DNA of 64,000 bases from Pleurodeles waltl (GCF_031143425.1 NW_027149992.1:104709-168708), one strand, 5' to 3'. Counted from the stretch's first letter, positions 46,360 to 60,877 are shown. Numbers and translations: made by a program. Notes: generated from the sequence alone by a model not told the origin.

Positions 46360-49300
46360 GTTCTGTTACCCAGAATCCTTTGCAAACCTCAAAATGTGGC
46401 TAAAAAAACACATGTTCCTCACATTTCTGTGGCAGAAAGTTCTGGAATCTGAGAGGAGCCACAAATTTCCTTCCACCCAGCGTTCCCCCACGTGTCCCGA
46501 TAAAAATGATACCTCACTTGTGTGGGTAGGCCTAGCGCCCGCGACAGGAAACGCCCCAAAGCGCAACGTGGACACATCCAAATTTTTGAAAGAAAACAGA
46601 GGTGTTTTTTGCAAAGTGCCTACCTGTAGATTTTGGCCTGTAGCTCAGCCGCCACCTAGGGAAACCTACCAAACCTGTGCATTTCTGAAAACTAGAGACC
46701 TAGGGGAATCCAAGATGGGGAGACTTGTGTGGCTCGGACCAGGTTCTGTTACCCAGAATCCTTTGCAAACCTCAAAATTTGGCTAAAAAAAACACATGTG
46801 CCTCACATTTCTGTGGCAGAAAGTTCTGGAATCTGAGAGGAGCCACAAATTTCCTTCCATCCAGCGTTCCCCCACGTCTCCCGATAAAAATGATACCTCA
46901 CTTGTGTGGGTAGGCCTAGCGCCCGCGACAGAAAACACCCCAAAGCGCAACGTGGACAGATCCAAATTTTTTAAAGAAAACAGGGGTTTTTTTTGCAAAG
47001 TGACTACCTGTAGATTTTGGCCTGTAGCTCAGCCGCCACCTAGGGAAACCTACCAAACCTGTGCATTTCGGAAAACTAGAGACCTAGGGGAATCTAAGAT
47101 GGGGAGACTTGTGTGGCTCGGACCAGGTTCTGTTACCCAGAATCCTTTGCAAACCTCAAAATTTGGCTAAAAAAACACATGTGCCTCACATTTCTGTGGC
47201 AGAAAGTTCTGGAATCTGAGAGGAGCCATTAATTTCGTTCCACCCAGCGTTCCCCCCGTCTCCCGATAAAAATTATACCTCACTTGTGTGGGTAGGCCTT
47301 GCGCCCGCGACAGGAAACGCCCCAAAGCGCAACGTGGACACATCCAATTTTTTGAAAGAAAACAGAGGTGTTTTTTGCAAAGTGCCTACCTGAAGATTTT
47401 GGCCTGTAGCTCAGCCGCCACCTAGGTAAACCTACCAAACCTGTGCATTTCTGAAAACTAGAGACCTAGGGGAATCCAAGATGGAGTGACTTGTGTGGCT
47501 CGGACCAGGTTCTCTTACCCAGAATCCTTTGCAAACCTCAAAATTTGGCTAAAAAAACACATGTTCCTCAAATTTCTGTGGAAGAAAGTTCTGGAATCTG
47601 AGAGGAGCCACAAATTTCCTTCCACCCAGCGTTCCCCCACGTCTCCCGATAAAAATGATACCTCACTTGTGTGGGTAGGCCTAGCGCCCGCAGCAGAAAA
47701 CACCCCAAAGCGCAACGTGGACAGATCCAAATTTTTTGAAGAAAACAGAGGTGTTTTTTGCAAAGTGCCTACCTGTAGATTTTGGCCTGTAGCTCAGCCG
47801 CCACCTAGGGAAACCTACCAAACCTGTGCATTTCTGAAAACTAGAGACCTAGGGGAATCCAAGATGGGGTGACTTGTGTGGCTCGGACCAGGTTCTGTTA
47901 CCCAGAATCCTTTGCAAACCTCAAAATTGGGCTAAAAAAACACATGTTCCTCACATTTCTGTGGCAGAAAGTTCTGGAATCTGAGAGGAGCCACAAATTT
48001 CCTTCCACCCAACGTTCCCCCACGTCTCCCGATAAAAATGATACCTCACTTGTGTGGGTAGGCCTAGCGCCCGCGACCGGAAACGCCCCAAAGCGCAACG
48101 TGGACACATCCAATTTTTTGAAAGAAAACAGAGGTGTTTTTTGCAAAGTGCCTACCTGTAGATTTTGGCCTGTAGCTCTGCCGCCACCTAGGGAAACCTA
48201 CCAAACCTGTGCATTTCTGAAAACTAGAGACCTAGGGGAATCCAAGATGGGGTGACTTGTGTGGCTCGGACCAGGTTCTGTTACCCAGAATCCTTTGCAA
48301 ACCTCAAAATTGGGCTAAAAAAACACATGTTCCTCACATTTCTGTGGCAGAAAGTTCTGGAATCTGAGAGGAGCCACAAATTTCCTTCCACCCAACGTTC
48401 CCCCACGTCTCCCGATAAAAATGATACCTCACTTGTGTGGGTAGGCCTAGCGCCCGCGACCGGAAACGCCCCAAAGTGCAACGTGGAGACATCCAAATTT
48501 TTGAAAGAAAACAGAGGTGTTTTTTGCAAAGTGCCTACCTGTAGATTTTGGCCTGTAGCTCAGCCGCCACCTAGGGAAACCTACCAAACCTGTGCATTTC
48601 TGAAAACTAGAGACCTAGGGGAGTCCAAGATGGGGTGACTTGTGTGGCTCGGACCAGGTTCTGTTACACAGAATCCTTTGCAAACCTCAAAATTTGGCTA
48701 AAAAAACACATGTTCCTCACATTTCTGTGGCAGAAAGTTCTGGAATCTGAGAGGAGCCACAAGTTTCCTTCCACCCAGCGTTCCACCACGTCTCCCGATA
48801 AAAATGATACCTCATTTGTGTGGGTAGGCCTAGCGCCCGCGACAGGAAACGCCCCAAAGCGCAACGTGGACACATCAAAATTTTTGAAAGAAAACAGAGG
48901 TGTTTATTGCAAAGTGCCTACCTGTAGATTTTGTCCTCTAGCTCAGCCGCCACCTAGGGAAACCTACCAAACCTGTGCATTTCTGAAAACTAAAGACCTA
49001 GCGGAATCCAAGATGGGGTGACTTGTGTGGCTCGGACCAGGTTCTGTTACCCAGAATCCTTTGCAAACCTCAAAATGTGGCTAAAAAAACACATGTTCCT
49101 CACATTTCTGTGGCAGAAAGTTCTGGAATCTGAGAGGAGCCACAAATTTCCTTCCACCCAGCGTTCCCCCACGTCTCCCGATAAAAATGATACCTCACTT
49201 GTGTGGGTAGGCCTAGCGCCCGCGATAGGAAACGCCCCAAAGCGCAACGTGGACAGATCCAAATTTTTGAAAGAAAACAGAGGTGTTTTTTGCAAAGTGA

Positions 49301-49467
49301 CTACCTGTAGATTTTGGCCTGTAGCTCAGCCTCCACCTAGGGAAACCTACCAAACCTGTGCATTTCTGAAAACTAGAGACCTAGGGGAATCCAAGATGGG
49401 GAGACTTGTGTGGCTCGGACCAGGTGCTGTTACACAGAATCCTTTGCAAACCTCAAAATGTGGCTAA
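46360..49467. repeat. Higher-order repeat F, copy 1
   Basis: The ordered monomers here reappear at about 60495-64000, with offset 14158 bp for the first three and about 14541-14542 bp from the monomer at 47486 onward, because the second copy has one extra monomer (61645). Marks include CAGGGTTTT-type T-runs, CCATTAATTTCGTTCC, TTCTCTTACCC, CCCGCAGCAG, GTGGAGACATCC and AACTAAAGACC. Confidence 0.84.
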
Positions 49468-52081
49468 AAAAACACATGTTCATCAAATTTCTGTGGCAGA
49501 AAGTTCTGGAATCTGAGAGGAGCCACAAATTTCCTTCCACCCAGCGTTCCCCCACGTCTCCCGATAAAAATGATACCTCACTTTTGTGGGTAGGCCTAGC
49601 GCCCGCAACAGGAAATGCCCCAAAGCGCAACGTGGACAGATCCAATTTTTTTAAAGAAAACAGTTTTGTTTTTTGCAAAGTGCCTACCTGTAGATTTTGG
49701 CCTGTAGCTCAGCCACCACCTAGGGAAACCTACCAAACCTGTGCATTTCTGAAAACTAGAGACCTAGGGGAATCCAAGATGGGGTGACTTGTGTGGCTCG
49801 GACCAGGTTCTGTTACCCAGAATCCTTTGCAAACCTCAAAATTTGGCTAAAAAAACACAGGTTCCTCAAATTTCTGTGGCAGAAAGTTCTGGAATCTGAG
49901 AGGAGCCACAAATTTCCTTCCACCCAGCGTTCCCCCACGTCTCCCGATAAAAATGATACCTCACTTGTGTGGGTAGGCCTAGCGCCCGCGACCGGAAACG
50001 CCCCAAAGCGCAACGTGGACACATCCAATTTTTTGAAAGAAAACAGAGGTGTTTTTTGCAAAGTGCCTACCTGTAGATTTTGGCCTGTAGCTCAGCCGCC
50101 ACCTAGGGTACCCTACCAAACCTGTGCATTTCTGAAAACTAGAGACCTAGGGGAATCCAAGATGGAGTGACTTGTGTGGCTCGGACCAGGTTCTGTTACC
50201 CAGAATCCTTTGCAAACCTCAAAAATTGGCTACAAAAACACATGTTCCTCACATTTCTGTGGCAGAAAGTTCTGGAATCTGAGAGGAGCCACACATTTCC
50301 TTCCACCCAACGTTCCCCCATGTCTCTCGATCAAAATGATACCTCACTTGTGTGGGTAGGCCTAGCGCCCGCGACCGGAAACGCCCCAAAGCGCAACGTG
50401 GACACATCCAATTTTTTTAAAGAAAACAGAGGTGTTTTTTGCAAAGTGCCTACCTGTAGATTTTGGCCTGTAGCTCTGCCGCCACCTAGGGAAACCTACC
50501 AAACCTGTGCATTTCTGAAAACTAGAGACCTAGGGGAATCCAAGATGGGGTGACTTGTGTGGCTCGGACCAGATTCTGTTACCCAGAATCCTTTGCAAAC
50601 CTCAAAATTTGGCTAAAAAAACACATGTTCCTCACATTTCTGTGGCAGAAACTTCTGGAATCTGAGAGGAGCCACAAATTTCCTTCCACCCAGCATTCCC
50701 CCACGTCTCCCGATAAAAATGATACCTCACTTGTGTGGGTAGGCCCAGCGCCCGCAACAGGAAACGCCCCAAAGTGCAACGTGGACACATCAAAATTTTT
50801 GAAAGAAAACAGAGGTGTTTATTGCAAAGTGCCTACCTGTAGATTTTGGCCTCTAGCTCAGCCGCCACCTAGGGAAACCTACCAAACCTGTGCATTTCTG
50901 AAAACTAGAGACCTAGCGGAATCCAAGATGGGGTGACTTGTGTGGCTCGGACCAGGTTCTGTTACCCAGAATCCTTTGCAAACCTCAAAATGTGGCTAAA
51001 AAAACACATGTTCCTCTCATTTCTGTGGCAGAAAGTTCTGGAATCTGAGAGGAGCCACAAATGTCCTTCCACCCAGCATTCCCCCACGTCTCCCGATAAA
51101 AATGATACCTCACTTGTGTGGGTAGGCCTAGCGCCCGCGACAGGAAACGTCCCAAAGCGCAACGTGGACAGATCCAAATTTTTGAAAGAAAACAGAGGTG
51201 TTTTTTGCAAAGTGACTACCTGTAGATTTTGGCCTGTAGCTCAGCCGCCACCTAGGGAAACCTACCAAACCTGTGCATTTCTGAAAACTAGAGACCTAGG
51301 GGAATCCAAGATGGGGAGACTTGTGTGGCTCGGACCAGGTTCTGTTACACAGAATCCTTTGCAAACCTCAAAATTTGGCTAAAAAAACACATGTGCCTCA
51401 CATTTCTGTGGCAGAAAGTTCTGGAATCTGAGAGGAGCCACAAATTTCCTTCCACCCAGCGTTCCCCCACGTCTCCCGATAAAAATGATACCTCACTTTT
51501 GTGGGTAGGCCTAGCGCCCGCGACAGGAAATGCCCCAAAGCGCAACGTGGACAGATCCAATTTTTTTAAAGAAAACAGAGGTGTTTTTTGCAAAGTGCCT
51601 ACCTGTAGATTTTGGCCTGTAGCTCAGCCACCACCTAGGGAAACCTACCGAACCGGTGCATTTCTGAAAACTAGAGACCTAGGGGAATCCAAGATGGGGT
51701 GACTTGTGTGGCTCGGACCAGGTTCTGTTACCCAGAATCCTTTGCAAACCTCAAAATTTGGCTAAAAAAACACAGGTTCCTCAAATTTCTGTGGCAGAAA
51801 GTTCTGGAATCTGAGAGGAGCCACAAATTTCCTTCCACCCAGCGTTCCCCCACGTCTCCCGATAAAAATGATACCTCACTTGTGTGGGTAGGCCTAGCGC
51901 CCGCGACAGGAAACGCCCCAAAGCGCAATGTGGACACATCCAATTTTTTGAAAGAAAACAGAGTTGTTTTTTGCAAAGTGCCTACCAGTAGATTTTGGCC
52001 TGTAGCTCAGCCGCCACCTAGGGAAACCTACCAAACCTGTGCATTTCTGAAAACTAGAGACCTAGGGGAATCCAAGATGGA
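49468..52081. repeat. Satellite monomers between blocks F and D
   Basis: Seven monomers of types seen elsewhere in the array (for example the ACATTTCC / CCATGTCTC type at 50167 and the CTCTCATTTC type at 50933). The unit at 50550 is a chimera: its front half has AGAAACTTCTGG and CAGCATTCC, and its back half has GTTTATTGCAAAG with CCTCTAGCTC. I see no long match to a single other block. Confidence 0.75.
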
Positions 52082-55000
52082 GTGACTTGTGTGGCTCGGA
52101 CCAGGTTCTGTTACGCAGAATCCTTTGCAAACCTCAAAAATTGGCTAAAAAAACACATGTTCCTCACATTTCTGTGGCAGAAAGTTCTGGAATCTGAGAG
52201 GAGCCACACATTTCCTTCCACCCAGCGTTCCCCCACGTCTCCCGATAAAAATGATACCTCACTTGTGTGGTTAGGCCTAGCGCCCGCGACAGGAAACGCC
52301 CCAAAGCGCAACGTAGACACATCCAAATTTTTGTATGAAAACAGAGGTGTTTTTTGCAAAGTGCCTACCTGTAGATTTTGGCCTGTAGCTCAGCCGCCAC
52401 CTAGGGAAACCTACCAAACCTGTGCATTTCTGAAAACTAGAGACCTAGGGGAATCCAAGATGGGGTGACTTGTGTGGCTCGGACCAGGTTCTGTTATCCA
52501 GAATCCTTTGCAAACACAATTTGGCTAAAAAAACACATGTTCCTCATATTTCTGTGGCAGAAAGTTCTGGAATCTGAGAGGAGCCACAAATTTCCTTCCA
52601 CCCAGCGTTCCCCCACGTCTCCCGATAAAAATGATACCTCACTTGTGTGGGTAGGCCTAGCGCCCGCGACAGGAAACGCCCCAAAGCGCAACGTGGACAC
52701 ATCCAATTTTTTTAAAGAAAACAGAGTTGTTTTTTGCAAAGTGCCTACCTATAGATTTTGGCCTGTAGCTCAGCCGCCACCTAGGGAAACCTACCAAACC
52801 TGTGCATTTCTGAAAACTAGAGACCTAGGGGAATCCAAGATGGGGTGACTTGTGTGGCTCGGACCAGGTTCTGTTACCTAGAATCCTTTGCAAACCTCAA
52901 AATTTGGCTAAAAAAACACACGTTCCTCACATTTCTGTGGCAGAAAGTTCTGGAATCTGAGAGGAGCCACAAATTTCTTTCCACCCAGTGTTCCCCTACG
53001 TCTCCCGATAAAAATGATACCTCACTTGTGTGGGTAGGCGTAGCGCCCGCGACAAGAAACGCCCCAAAGCGCAACGTGGACACATCCAATTTTTTTAAAG
53101 AAAACAGAGGTGTCTTTTGCAAAGTACCTACCTGTAGATTTTGGCCTGTAGCTCAGCCACCACCTAGGGAAACCTACCAAACCTGTGCATTTCTGAAAAC
53201 TAGAGACCTATGGGAATCCAAGATGGGGTGACTTGTGTGGCTCGGACCAGGATCTGTTACCCAGAATCCTTTGTAAACTTCAAAATTTGGCTAAAAAAAC
53301 ACATGTTCCTCACATTTCTGTGGCAGAAAGTTCTGGAATCTCAGAGGAGCCACAAATTTCCTTCCACCCAGCGTTCCCCCACGTCTCCCGATAAAAATGA
53401 TACCTCACTTGTGTGGGTAGGCATGCGCCCGCGACAGGAAACGCCCCAAAGCGCAACGTGGACACATCCAATTTTTTTAAAGAAAACAGAGGTGTTTTTT
53501 GCAAAGTGCCTACCTGTAGATTTTGGCCTGTAGCTCACCCGCCACCTAGGGAAACCTACCAAACCTGTGCATTTCTGAAAACTAGAGACCTAGGGGAATC
53601 CAAGATGGGGTGACTTGTGTGGCTCGGACCAGGTTCTGTTACCCAGAATCCTTTGAAAACCTCAAAATTTGGCTAAAAAAACACATGTTCCTCACATTTC
53701 TGTGGCAGGAAGTTCTGGAATCTGAGAGGAGCCACAAATTTCCTTCCACCCAGCGTTCCCCCACGTCTCCCGATAAAAATGGTACCTCACTTGTGTGGGT
53801 AGGCCTAACGCCCACGACAGCAAACGCCCCAAAGCGCAACGTGGACACATCCAATTTTTTGAAAGAAAACAGAGGTGTTTTTTGCAAAGTGCCTACCTGT
53901 AGATTTTGGCCTGTAGCTCATCCGCCACCTAGGGAAACCTACCAAACCTGTGCATTTCTAAAAACTAGAGACCTAGGGGAATCCAAGATGGGGTGACTTG
54001 TGTGGCTCGGACCAGGTTCGGTTACCCAGAATCCTTTGCAAACCTCAAAATTTGGCTAAAAAAACACATGTTCCTCACATTTCTGTGGCAGAAAGTTCTG
54101 GAATCTGAGAGGAGCCACAAATTTCCTTCCACCCAGCGTTCCCCCACGTCTCCCGATAAAAATGATACCTCACTTGTGTGGGTAGGCCTAGCGCCCGCGA
54201 CCGGATACGCCCCAAAGCGCAACGTGGACACATCAAATTTTTTTAAAGAAAACAGAGGTGTTTTTTGCAAAGTGCCTACCTGTAGATTTTGGCCTGTAGC
54301 TCTGCCGCCACCTAGGGAAACCTACCAAACCTGTGCATTTCTGAAAACTAGAGACCTAGGGGAATCCAAGATGGGGTGACTTGTGTGGCTCGGACCAGAT
54401 TCTGTTACCCAGAATCCTTTGCAAACCTCAAAATTTGGCTAAAAAAACACATGTTCCTCACATTTCTGTGGCAGAAACTTCTGGAATCTGAGAGGAGCCA
54501 CAAATTTCCTTCCACCCAGCATTCCCCCACGTCTCTCGATAAAAATGATACCTCACTTGTGTGGGTAGGCCCAGCGCCCGCAACAGGAAACGCCCCAAAG
54601 TGCAACGTGGACACATCCACATTTTTTAAAGAAAACAGAGGTGTTTTTTGCAAAGTGCCTACCTGTAGATTTTGGCCTGTAGCTCAGCCGCCACCTAGGG
54701 AAACCTACCAAACCTGTGCATTTCTGAAAACTAGAGACCTAGGGGAATCCAAGATGGGGTGACTTGTGTGGCTCGGACCAGGTTCTGTTACACAGAATCC
54801 TTTGCAAACCTCAAAATTTGGCTAAAAAACACATGTTCCTCACATTTCTGTGGCAGAAAGTTCTGGAATCTGAGAGGAGCCACAAGTTTCCTTTCACCCA
54901 GCGTTCCACCACGTCTCCCGATAAAAATGATACCTTGTTTGTGTGGGTAGGCCTAGCGCCCGCGACAGGAAACGCCCCAAAGCGCAACGTGGACACATCA

Positions 55001-55523
55001 ACATTTTTGAAAGAAAACAGAGGTGTTTATTGCAAAGTGCCTACCTGTAGATTTTGGCGTCTAGCTCAGCCGCCACCTAGGGAAACCTACCAAACCTGTG
55101 CATTTCTGAAAACTAGAGACCTAGCGGAATCCAAGATGGGGTGACTTGTGTGGCTCGGACCAGGTTCTGTTACCCAGAATCCTTTGCAAACCTCAAAATG
55201 TGGCTAAAAAAACACATGTTCCTCACATTTCTGTGGCAGAAAGTTCTGGAATCTGAGAGGAGCCACAAATTTCCTTCCACCCAGCGTTCCCCCACGTCTC
55301 CCGATAAAAATGATACCTCACTTGTGTGGGTAGGCCTAGCGCCCGCGACAGGAAACGCCCCAAAGCGCAACGTGGACAGATCCAATTTTTTGAAAGAAAA
55401 CAGAGGTGTTTTTTGCAAAGTGCCTACCTGTAGATTTTGGCCTGTAGCTCAGCCGCCACCTAGGTAAACCTACCAAACCTGTGCATTTCTGAAAACTAGA
55501 GACCTAGGGGAATCCAAAATGGA
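52082..55523. repeat. Higher-order repeat D, copy 2
   Basis: Nine monomers matching 57439-60877 at an offset of 5357 bp, falling to 5354 bp through small deletions (14 monomers less a few bases), and also matching 32948-36775. The unit at 52465 has its own 3-bp loss (AACACAATTTGG for AACCTCACAATTTGG). Confidence 0.85.
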
Positions 55524-57438
55524 GTGACTTGTGTGGCTCGGACCAGGTTCTGTTACCCAGAATCCTTTGCAAACCTCAAAATTTGGCTAAAAAAACACAT
55601 GTTCCTCACATTTCTGTGGCAGAAAGGTCTGGAATCTGAGAGGAGCCACAAATGTCCTTCCACCCAGCGTTCCCCCACGTCTCCCGATAAAAATGATACC
55701 TCACTTGTGTGGGTAGGCCTAGCGCCCGCGACAGGAAATGCCCCAAAGCGCAACGTGGACACATCCAAATTTTTGAAAGAAAACAGAGGTGTTTTTTGCA
55801 AAGTGCCTACCTGTAGATTTTGGCCTGTAGCTCAGCCGCCACCTAGGGAAACCTACCAAACCTGTGCATTTCTGAAAACTAGAGACCTAGGGGAATCCAA
55901 GATGGGGTGACTTGTGTGGCTCGGACCAGGTTCTGTTACCCAGAATCCTTTGCAAACCTCAAAATTTGGCTAAAAAAACACATGTTCCTCACAATTCTGT
56001 GGCAGAAAGTTCTGGAATCTGAGAGGAGCCACAAATTTCCTTCCACCCAGCGTTCCCCCACGTCTCCCGATAAAAATGATACCTCACTTGTGTGGGTAGG
56101 CCTAGCGCCCGCGACAGGAAACGCCCCAAAGCGCAACGTGGACACATCCAATTTTTTTAAAGAAAACAGAGTTGTTTTTTGCAAAGTGCCTACCTGTAGA
56201 TTTTGGCCTGTAGCTCAGCCGCCACCTAGGGAAACCTACCAAACCTGTGCATTTCTGAAAACTAGAGACCTAGGGGAATCCAAGATGGGGTGACTTGTGT
56301 GGCTCGGACCAGGTTCTGTTACACAGAATCCTTTGCAAACCTCAAAATTTGGCTGAAAAAACACATGTGCCTCACATTTCTGTGGCAGAAAGTGCTGGAA
56401 TCTGAGAGGAGCCATTAATTTCCTTCCACCCAGCGTTCCCCCACGTCTCCCGATAAAAATGATACCTCACTTGTGTGGGTAGGCCTTGCGCCCGCGACAG
56501 GAAACGCCCCAAAGCGCAACGTGGACACATCCAATTTTTTAAAAGAAAACAGAGGTGTTTTTTGCAAAGTGCCTACCTGTAGATTTTGGCCTGTAGCTCA
56601 GCCGCCACCTAGGTAAACCTACCAAACCTGTGCATTTCTGAAAACTAGAGACCTAGGGGAATCCAAGATGGAGTGACTTGTGTGGCTCGGACCAGGTTCT
56701 GTTACCCAGAATCCTTTGCAAACCTCAAAATTTGGCTAAAAAAACACATGTTCCTCACATTTCTGTGGCAGAAACTTCTGGAATCTGAGAGGAGCCACAA
56801 ATTTCCTTCCACCCAGCATTCCCCCACGTCTCCCGATAAAAATGATACCTCACTTGTGTGGGTAGGCCCAGCGCCCGCAACAGGAAACGCCCCAAAGTGC
56901 AACGTGGACAAATCCACATTTTTGAATGAAAACAGAGGTGTTTTTTGCAAAGTGCCTACCTGTAGATTTTGGCCTGTAGCTCAGCCGCCACCTAGGGAAA
57001 CCTACCAAACCCGTGCATTTCTGAAAACTAGAGACCTAGGGGAATCCAAGATGGGGTGACTTGTGTGGCTCGGAACAGGTTCTGTTACACAGAATCCTTT
57101 GCAAACCTCAAAATTTGGCTAAAAAAACACATGTTCCTCACATTTCTGTGGCAGAAAGTTCTGGAATCTGAGAGGAGCCACAAGTTTCCTTTCACCCAGC
57201 GTTCCACCACGTCTCCCAATAAAAATGATACCTTGTTTGTGTGGGTAGGCCTAGCGCCCGCGACAGGAAACGCCCCAAAGCGCAACGTGGACACATCCAA
57301 TTTTTTGAAAGAAAACAGAGGTGTTTTTTGCAAAGTGCCTACCTGTAGATTTTGGCCTGTAGCTCAGCCGCCACCTAGGGAAACCTACCAAACCTGTGCA
57401 TTTCTGAAAACTAGAGACCTAGGGGAATCCAAGATGGA
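55524..57438. repeat. Spacer monomers between D copies 2 and 3, related to 36776-38307
   Basis: From 55907 these monomers follow the order seen at 36776-38307, offset 19131 bp, including CACAATTCTGTGG, GGCTGAAAAAAC with AAGTGCTGG and CCATTAATTTCC, then the AACAGG type. The last unit switches midway to the ATCCAATTTTTTG type, marking the start of the next D copy. Confidence 0.82.
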
Positions 57439-60400
57439 GTGACTTGTGTGGCTCGGACCAGGTTCTGTTACGCAGAATCCTTTGCAAACCTCAAAAATTG
57501 GCAAAAAAACACATGTTCCTCACATTTCTGTGGCAGAAAGTTCTGGAATCTGAGAGGAGCCACACATTTCCTTCCACCCAGCGTTCCCCCACGTCTCCCG
57601 ATAAAAATGATACCTCACTTGTGTGGTTAGGCCTAGCGCCCGCGACAGGAAACGCCCCAAAGCGCAACGTAGACACATCCAAATTTTTGAAAGAAAACAG
57701 AGGTGTTTTTTGCAAAGTGCCTACCTGTAGATTTTGGCCTGTAGCTCAGCCGCCACCTAGGGAAACCTACCAAACCTGTGCATTTCTGAAAACTAGAGAC
57801 CTAGGGGAATCCAAGATGGGGTGACTTGTGTGGCTCGGACCAGGTTCTGTTATCCAGAATCCTTTGCAAACCTCACAATTTGGCTAAAAAAACACATGTT
57901 CCTCATATTTCTGTGGCAGAAAGTTCTGGAATCTGAGAGGAGCCACAAATTTCCTTCCACCCAGCGTTCCCCCACGTCTCCCGATAAAAATGATACCTCA
58001 CTTGTGTGGGTAGGCCTAGCGCCCGCGACAGGAAACGCCCCAAAGCGCAACGTGGACACATCCAATTTTTTTAAAGAAAACAGAGTTGTTTTTTGCAAAG
58101 TGCCTACCTATAGATTTTGGCCTGTAGCTCAGCCGCCACCTAGGGAAACCTACCAAACCTGTGCATTTCTGAAAACTAGAGACCTAGGGGAATCCAAGAT
58201 GGGGTGACTTGTGGCTCGGACCAGGTTCTGTTACCTAGAATCCTTTGCAAACCTCAAAATTTGGCTAAAAAAACACACGTTCCTCACATTTCTGTGGCAG
58301 AAAGTTCTGGAATCTGAGAGGAGCCACAAATTTCCTTCCACCCAGTGTTCCCCTACGTCTCCCGTTAAAAATGATACCTCACTTGTGAGGGTAGGCGTAG
58401 CGCCCGCGACAAGAAACGCCCCAAAGCGCAACGTGGACACATCCAATTTTTTTAAAGAAAACAGAGGTGTCTTTTGCAAAGTACCTACCTGTAGATTTTG
58501 GCCTGTAGCTCAGCCACCACCTAGGGAAACCTACCAAACCTGTGCATTTCTGAAAACTAGAGACCTATGGGACTCCAAGATGGGGTGACTTGTGTGGCTC
58601 GGACCAGGATCTGTTACCCAGAATCCTTTGTAAACTTCAAAATTTGGCTAAAAAAACACATGTTCCTCACATTTCTGTGGCAGAAATTTCTGGAATCTCA
58701 GAGGAGCCACAAATTTCCTTCCACCCAGCGTTCCCCCACGTCTCCCGATAAAAATGATACCTCACTTGTGTGGGTAGGCATGCGCCCGCGACAGGAAACG
58801 CCCCAAAGCGCAACGTGGACACATCCAATTTTTTAAAGAAAACAGAGGTGTTTTTTGCAAAGTGCCTACCTGTAGATTTTGGCCTGTAGCTCACCCGCCA
58901 CCTAGGGAAACCTACCAAACCTGTGCATTTCTGAAAACTAGAGACCTAGGGGAATCCAAGATGGGGTCACTTGTGTGGCTCGGACCAGGTTCTGTTACCC
59001 AGAATCCTTTGAAAACCTCAAAATTTGGCTAAAAAAACACATGTTCCTCACATTTCTGTGGCAGGAAGTTCTGGAATCTGAGAGGAGCCACAAATTTCCT
59101 TCCACCCAGCGTTCCCCCACGTCTCCCGATAAAAATGGTACCTCACTTGTGTGGGTAGGCCTAACGCCCGCGACAGCAAACGCCCCAAAGCGCAACGTGG
59201 ACACATCCAATTTTTTAAAGAAAACAGAGGTGTTTTTTGCAAAGTGCCTACCTGTAGATTTTGGCCTGTAGCTCATCCGCCACCTAGGGAAACCTACCAA
59301 ACCTGTGCATTTCTAAAAACTAGAGACCTAGGGGAATCCAAGATGGGGTGACTTGTGTGGCTCGGACCAGGTTCGGTTACCCAGAATCCTTTGCAAACCT
59401 CAAAATTTGGCTAAAAAAACACATGTTCCTCACATTTCTGTGGCAGAAAGTTCTGGAATCTGAGAGGAGCCACAAATTTCCTTCCACCCAGCGTTCCCCC
59501 ACGTCTCCCGATAAAAATGATACCTCACTTGTGTGGGTAGGCCTAGCGCCCGCGACCGGAAACGCCCCAAAGCGGAACGTGGACACATCAAATTTTTTTA
59601 AAGAAAACAGAGGTGTTTTTTGCAAAGTGCCTACCTGTAGATTTTGGCCTGTAGCTCTGCCGCCACCTAGGGAAACCTACCAAACCTGTGCATTTCTGAA
59701 AACTAGAGACCTAGGGGAATCCAAGATGGGGTGACTTGTGTGGCTCGGACCAGATTCTGTTACCCAGAATCCTTTGCAAACCTCAAAATTTGGCTAAAAA
59801 AACACATGTTCCTCACATTTCTGTGGCAGAAACTTCTGGAATCTGAGAGGAGCCACAAATTTCCTTCCACCCAGCATTCCCCCACGTCTCCCGATAAAAA
59901 TGATACCTCACTTGTGTGGGTAGGCCCAGCGCCCGCAACAGGAAACGCCCCAAAGTGCAACGTGGACACATCCACATTTTTGAAAGAAAACAGAGGTGTT
60001 TTTTGCAAAGTGCCTACCTGTAGATTTTGGCCTGTAGCTCAGCCGCCACCTAGGGAAACCTACCAAACCTGTGCATTTCTGAAAACTAGAGACCTAGGGG
60101 AATCCAAGATGGGGTGACTTGTGTGGCTCGGACCAGGTTCTGTTACACAGAATCCTTTGCAAACCTCCAAATTTGGCTAAAAAACACATGTTCCTCACAT
60201 TTCTGTGGCAGAAAGTTCTGGAATCTGAGAGGAGCCACAAGTTTCCTTTCACCCAGCGTTCCACCACGTCTCCCGATAAAAATGATACCTTGTTTGTGTG
60301 GGTAGGCCTAGCGCCCGCGACAGGAAACGCCCCAAAGCGCAACGTGGACACATCAACATTTTTGAAAGAAAACAGAGGTGTTTATTGCAAAGTGCCTACC

Positions 60401-60877
60401 TGTAGATTTTGGCCTCTAGCTCAGCCGCCACCTAGGGAAACCTACCAACCTGTGCATTTCTGAAAACTAGAGACCTAGCGGAATCCAAGATGGGGTGACT
60501 TGTGTGGCTCGGACCAGGTTCTGTTACCCAGAATCCTTTGCAAACCTCAAAATGTGGCTAAAAAAACAGATGTTCCTCACATTTCTGTGGCAGAAAGTTC
60601 TGGAATCTGAGAGGAGCCACAAATTTCCTTCCACCCAGCGTTCCCCCACGTCTCCCGATAAAAATGATACCTCACTTGTGTGGGTAGGCCTAGCGCCCGC
60701 GACAGGAAACGCCCCAAAGCGCAACGTGGACAGATCCAAATTTTTGAAAGAAAACAGAGGTGTTTTTTGCAAAGTGACTACCTGTAGATTTTGGCCTGTA
60801 GCTCAGCCGCCACCTAGGGAAACCTACCAAACCTGTGCATTTCTGAAAACTAGAGACCTAGGGGAATCCAAGATGGG
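57439..60877. repeat. Higher-order repeat D, copy 3
   Basis: Third copy of the ordered types of block D. Copy-specific changes include a 2-bp loss in GACTTGTGGCTCGG near 58211 (normally GTGTGG), GATGGGGTCAC near 58969 and CTACCAACCTG near 60443 (one A run shortened). Confidence 0.85.
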
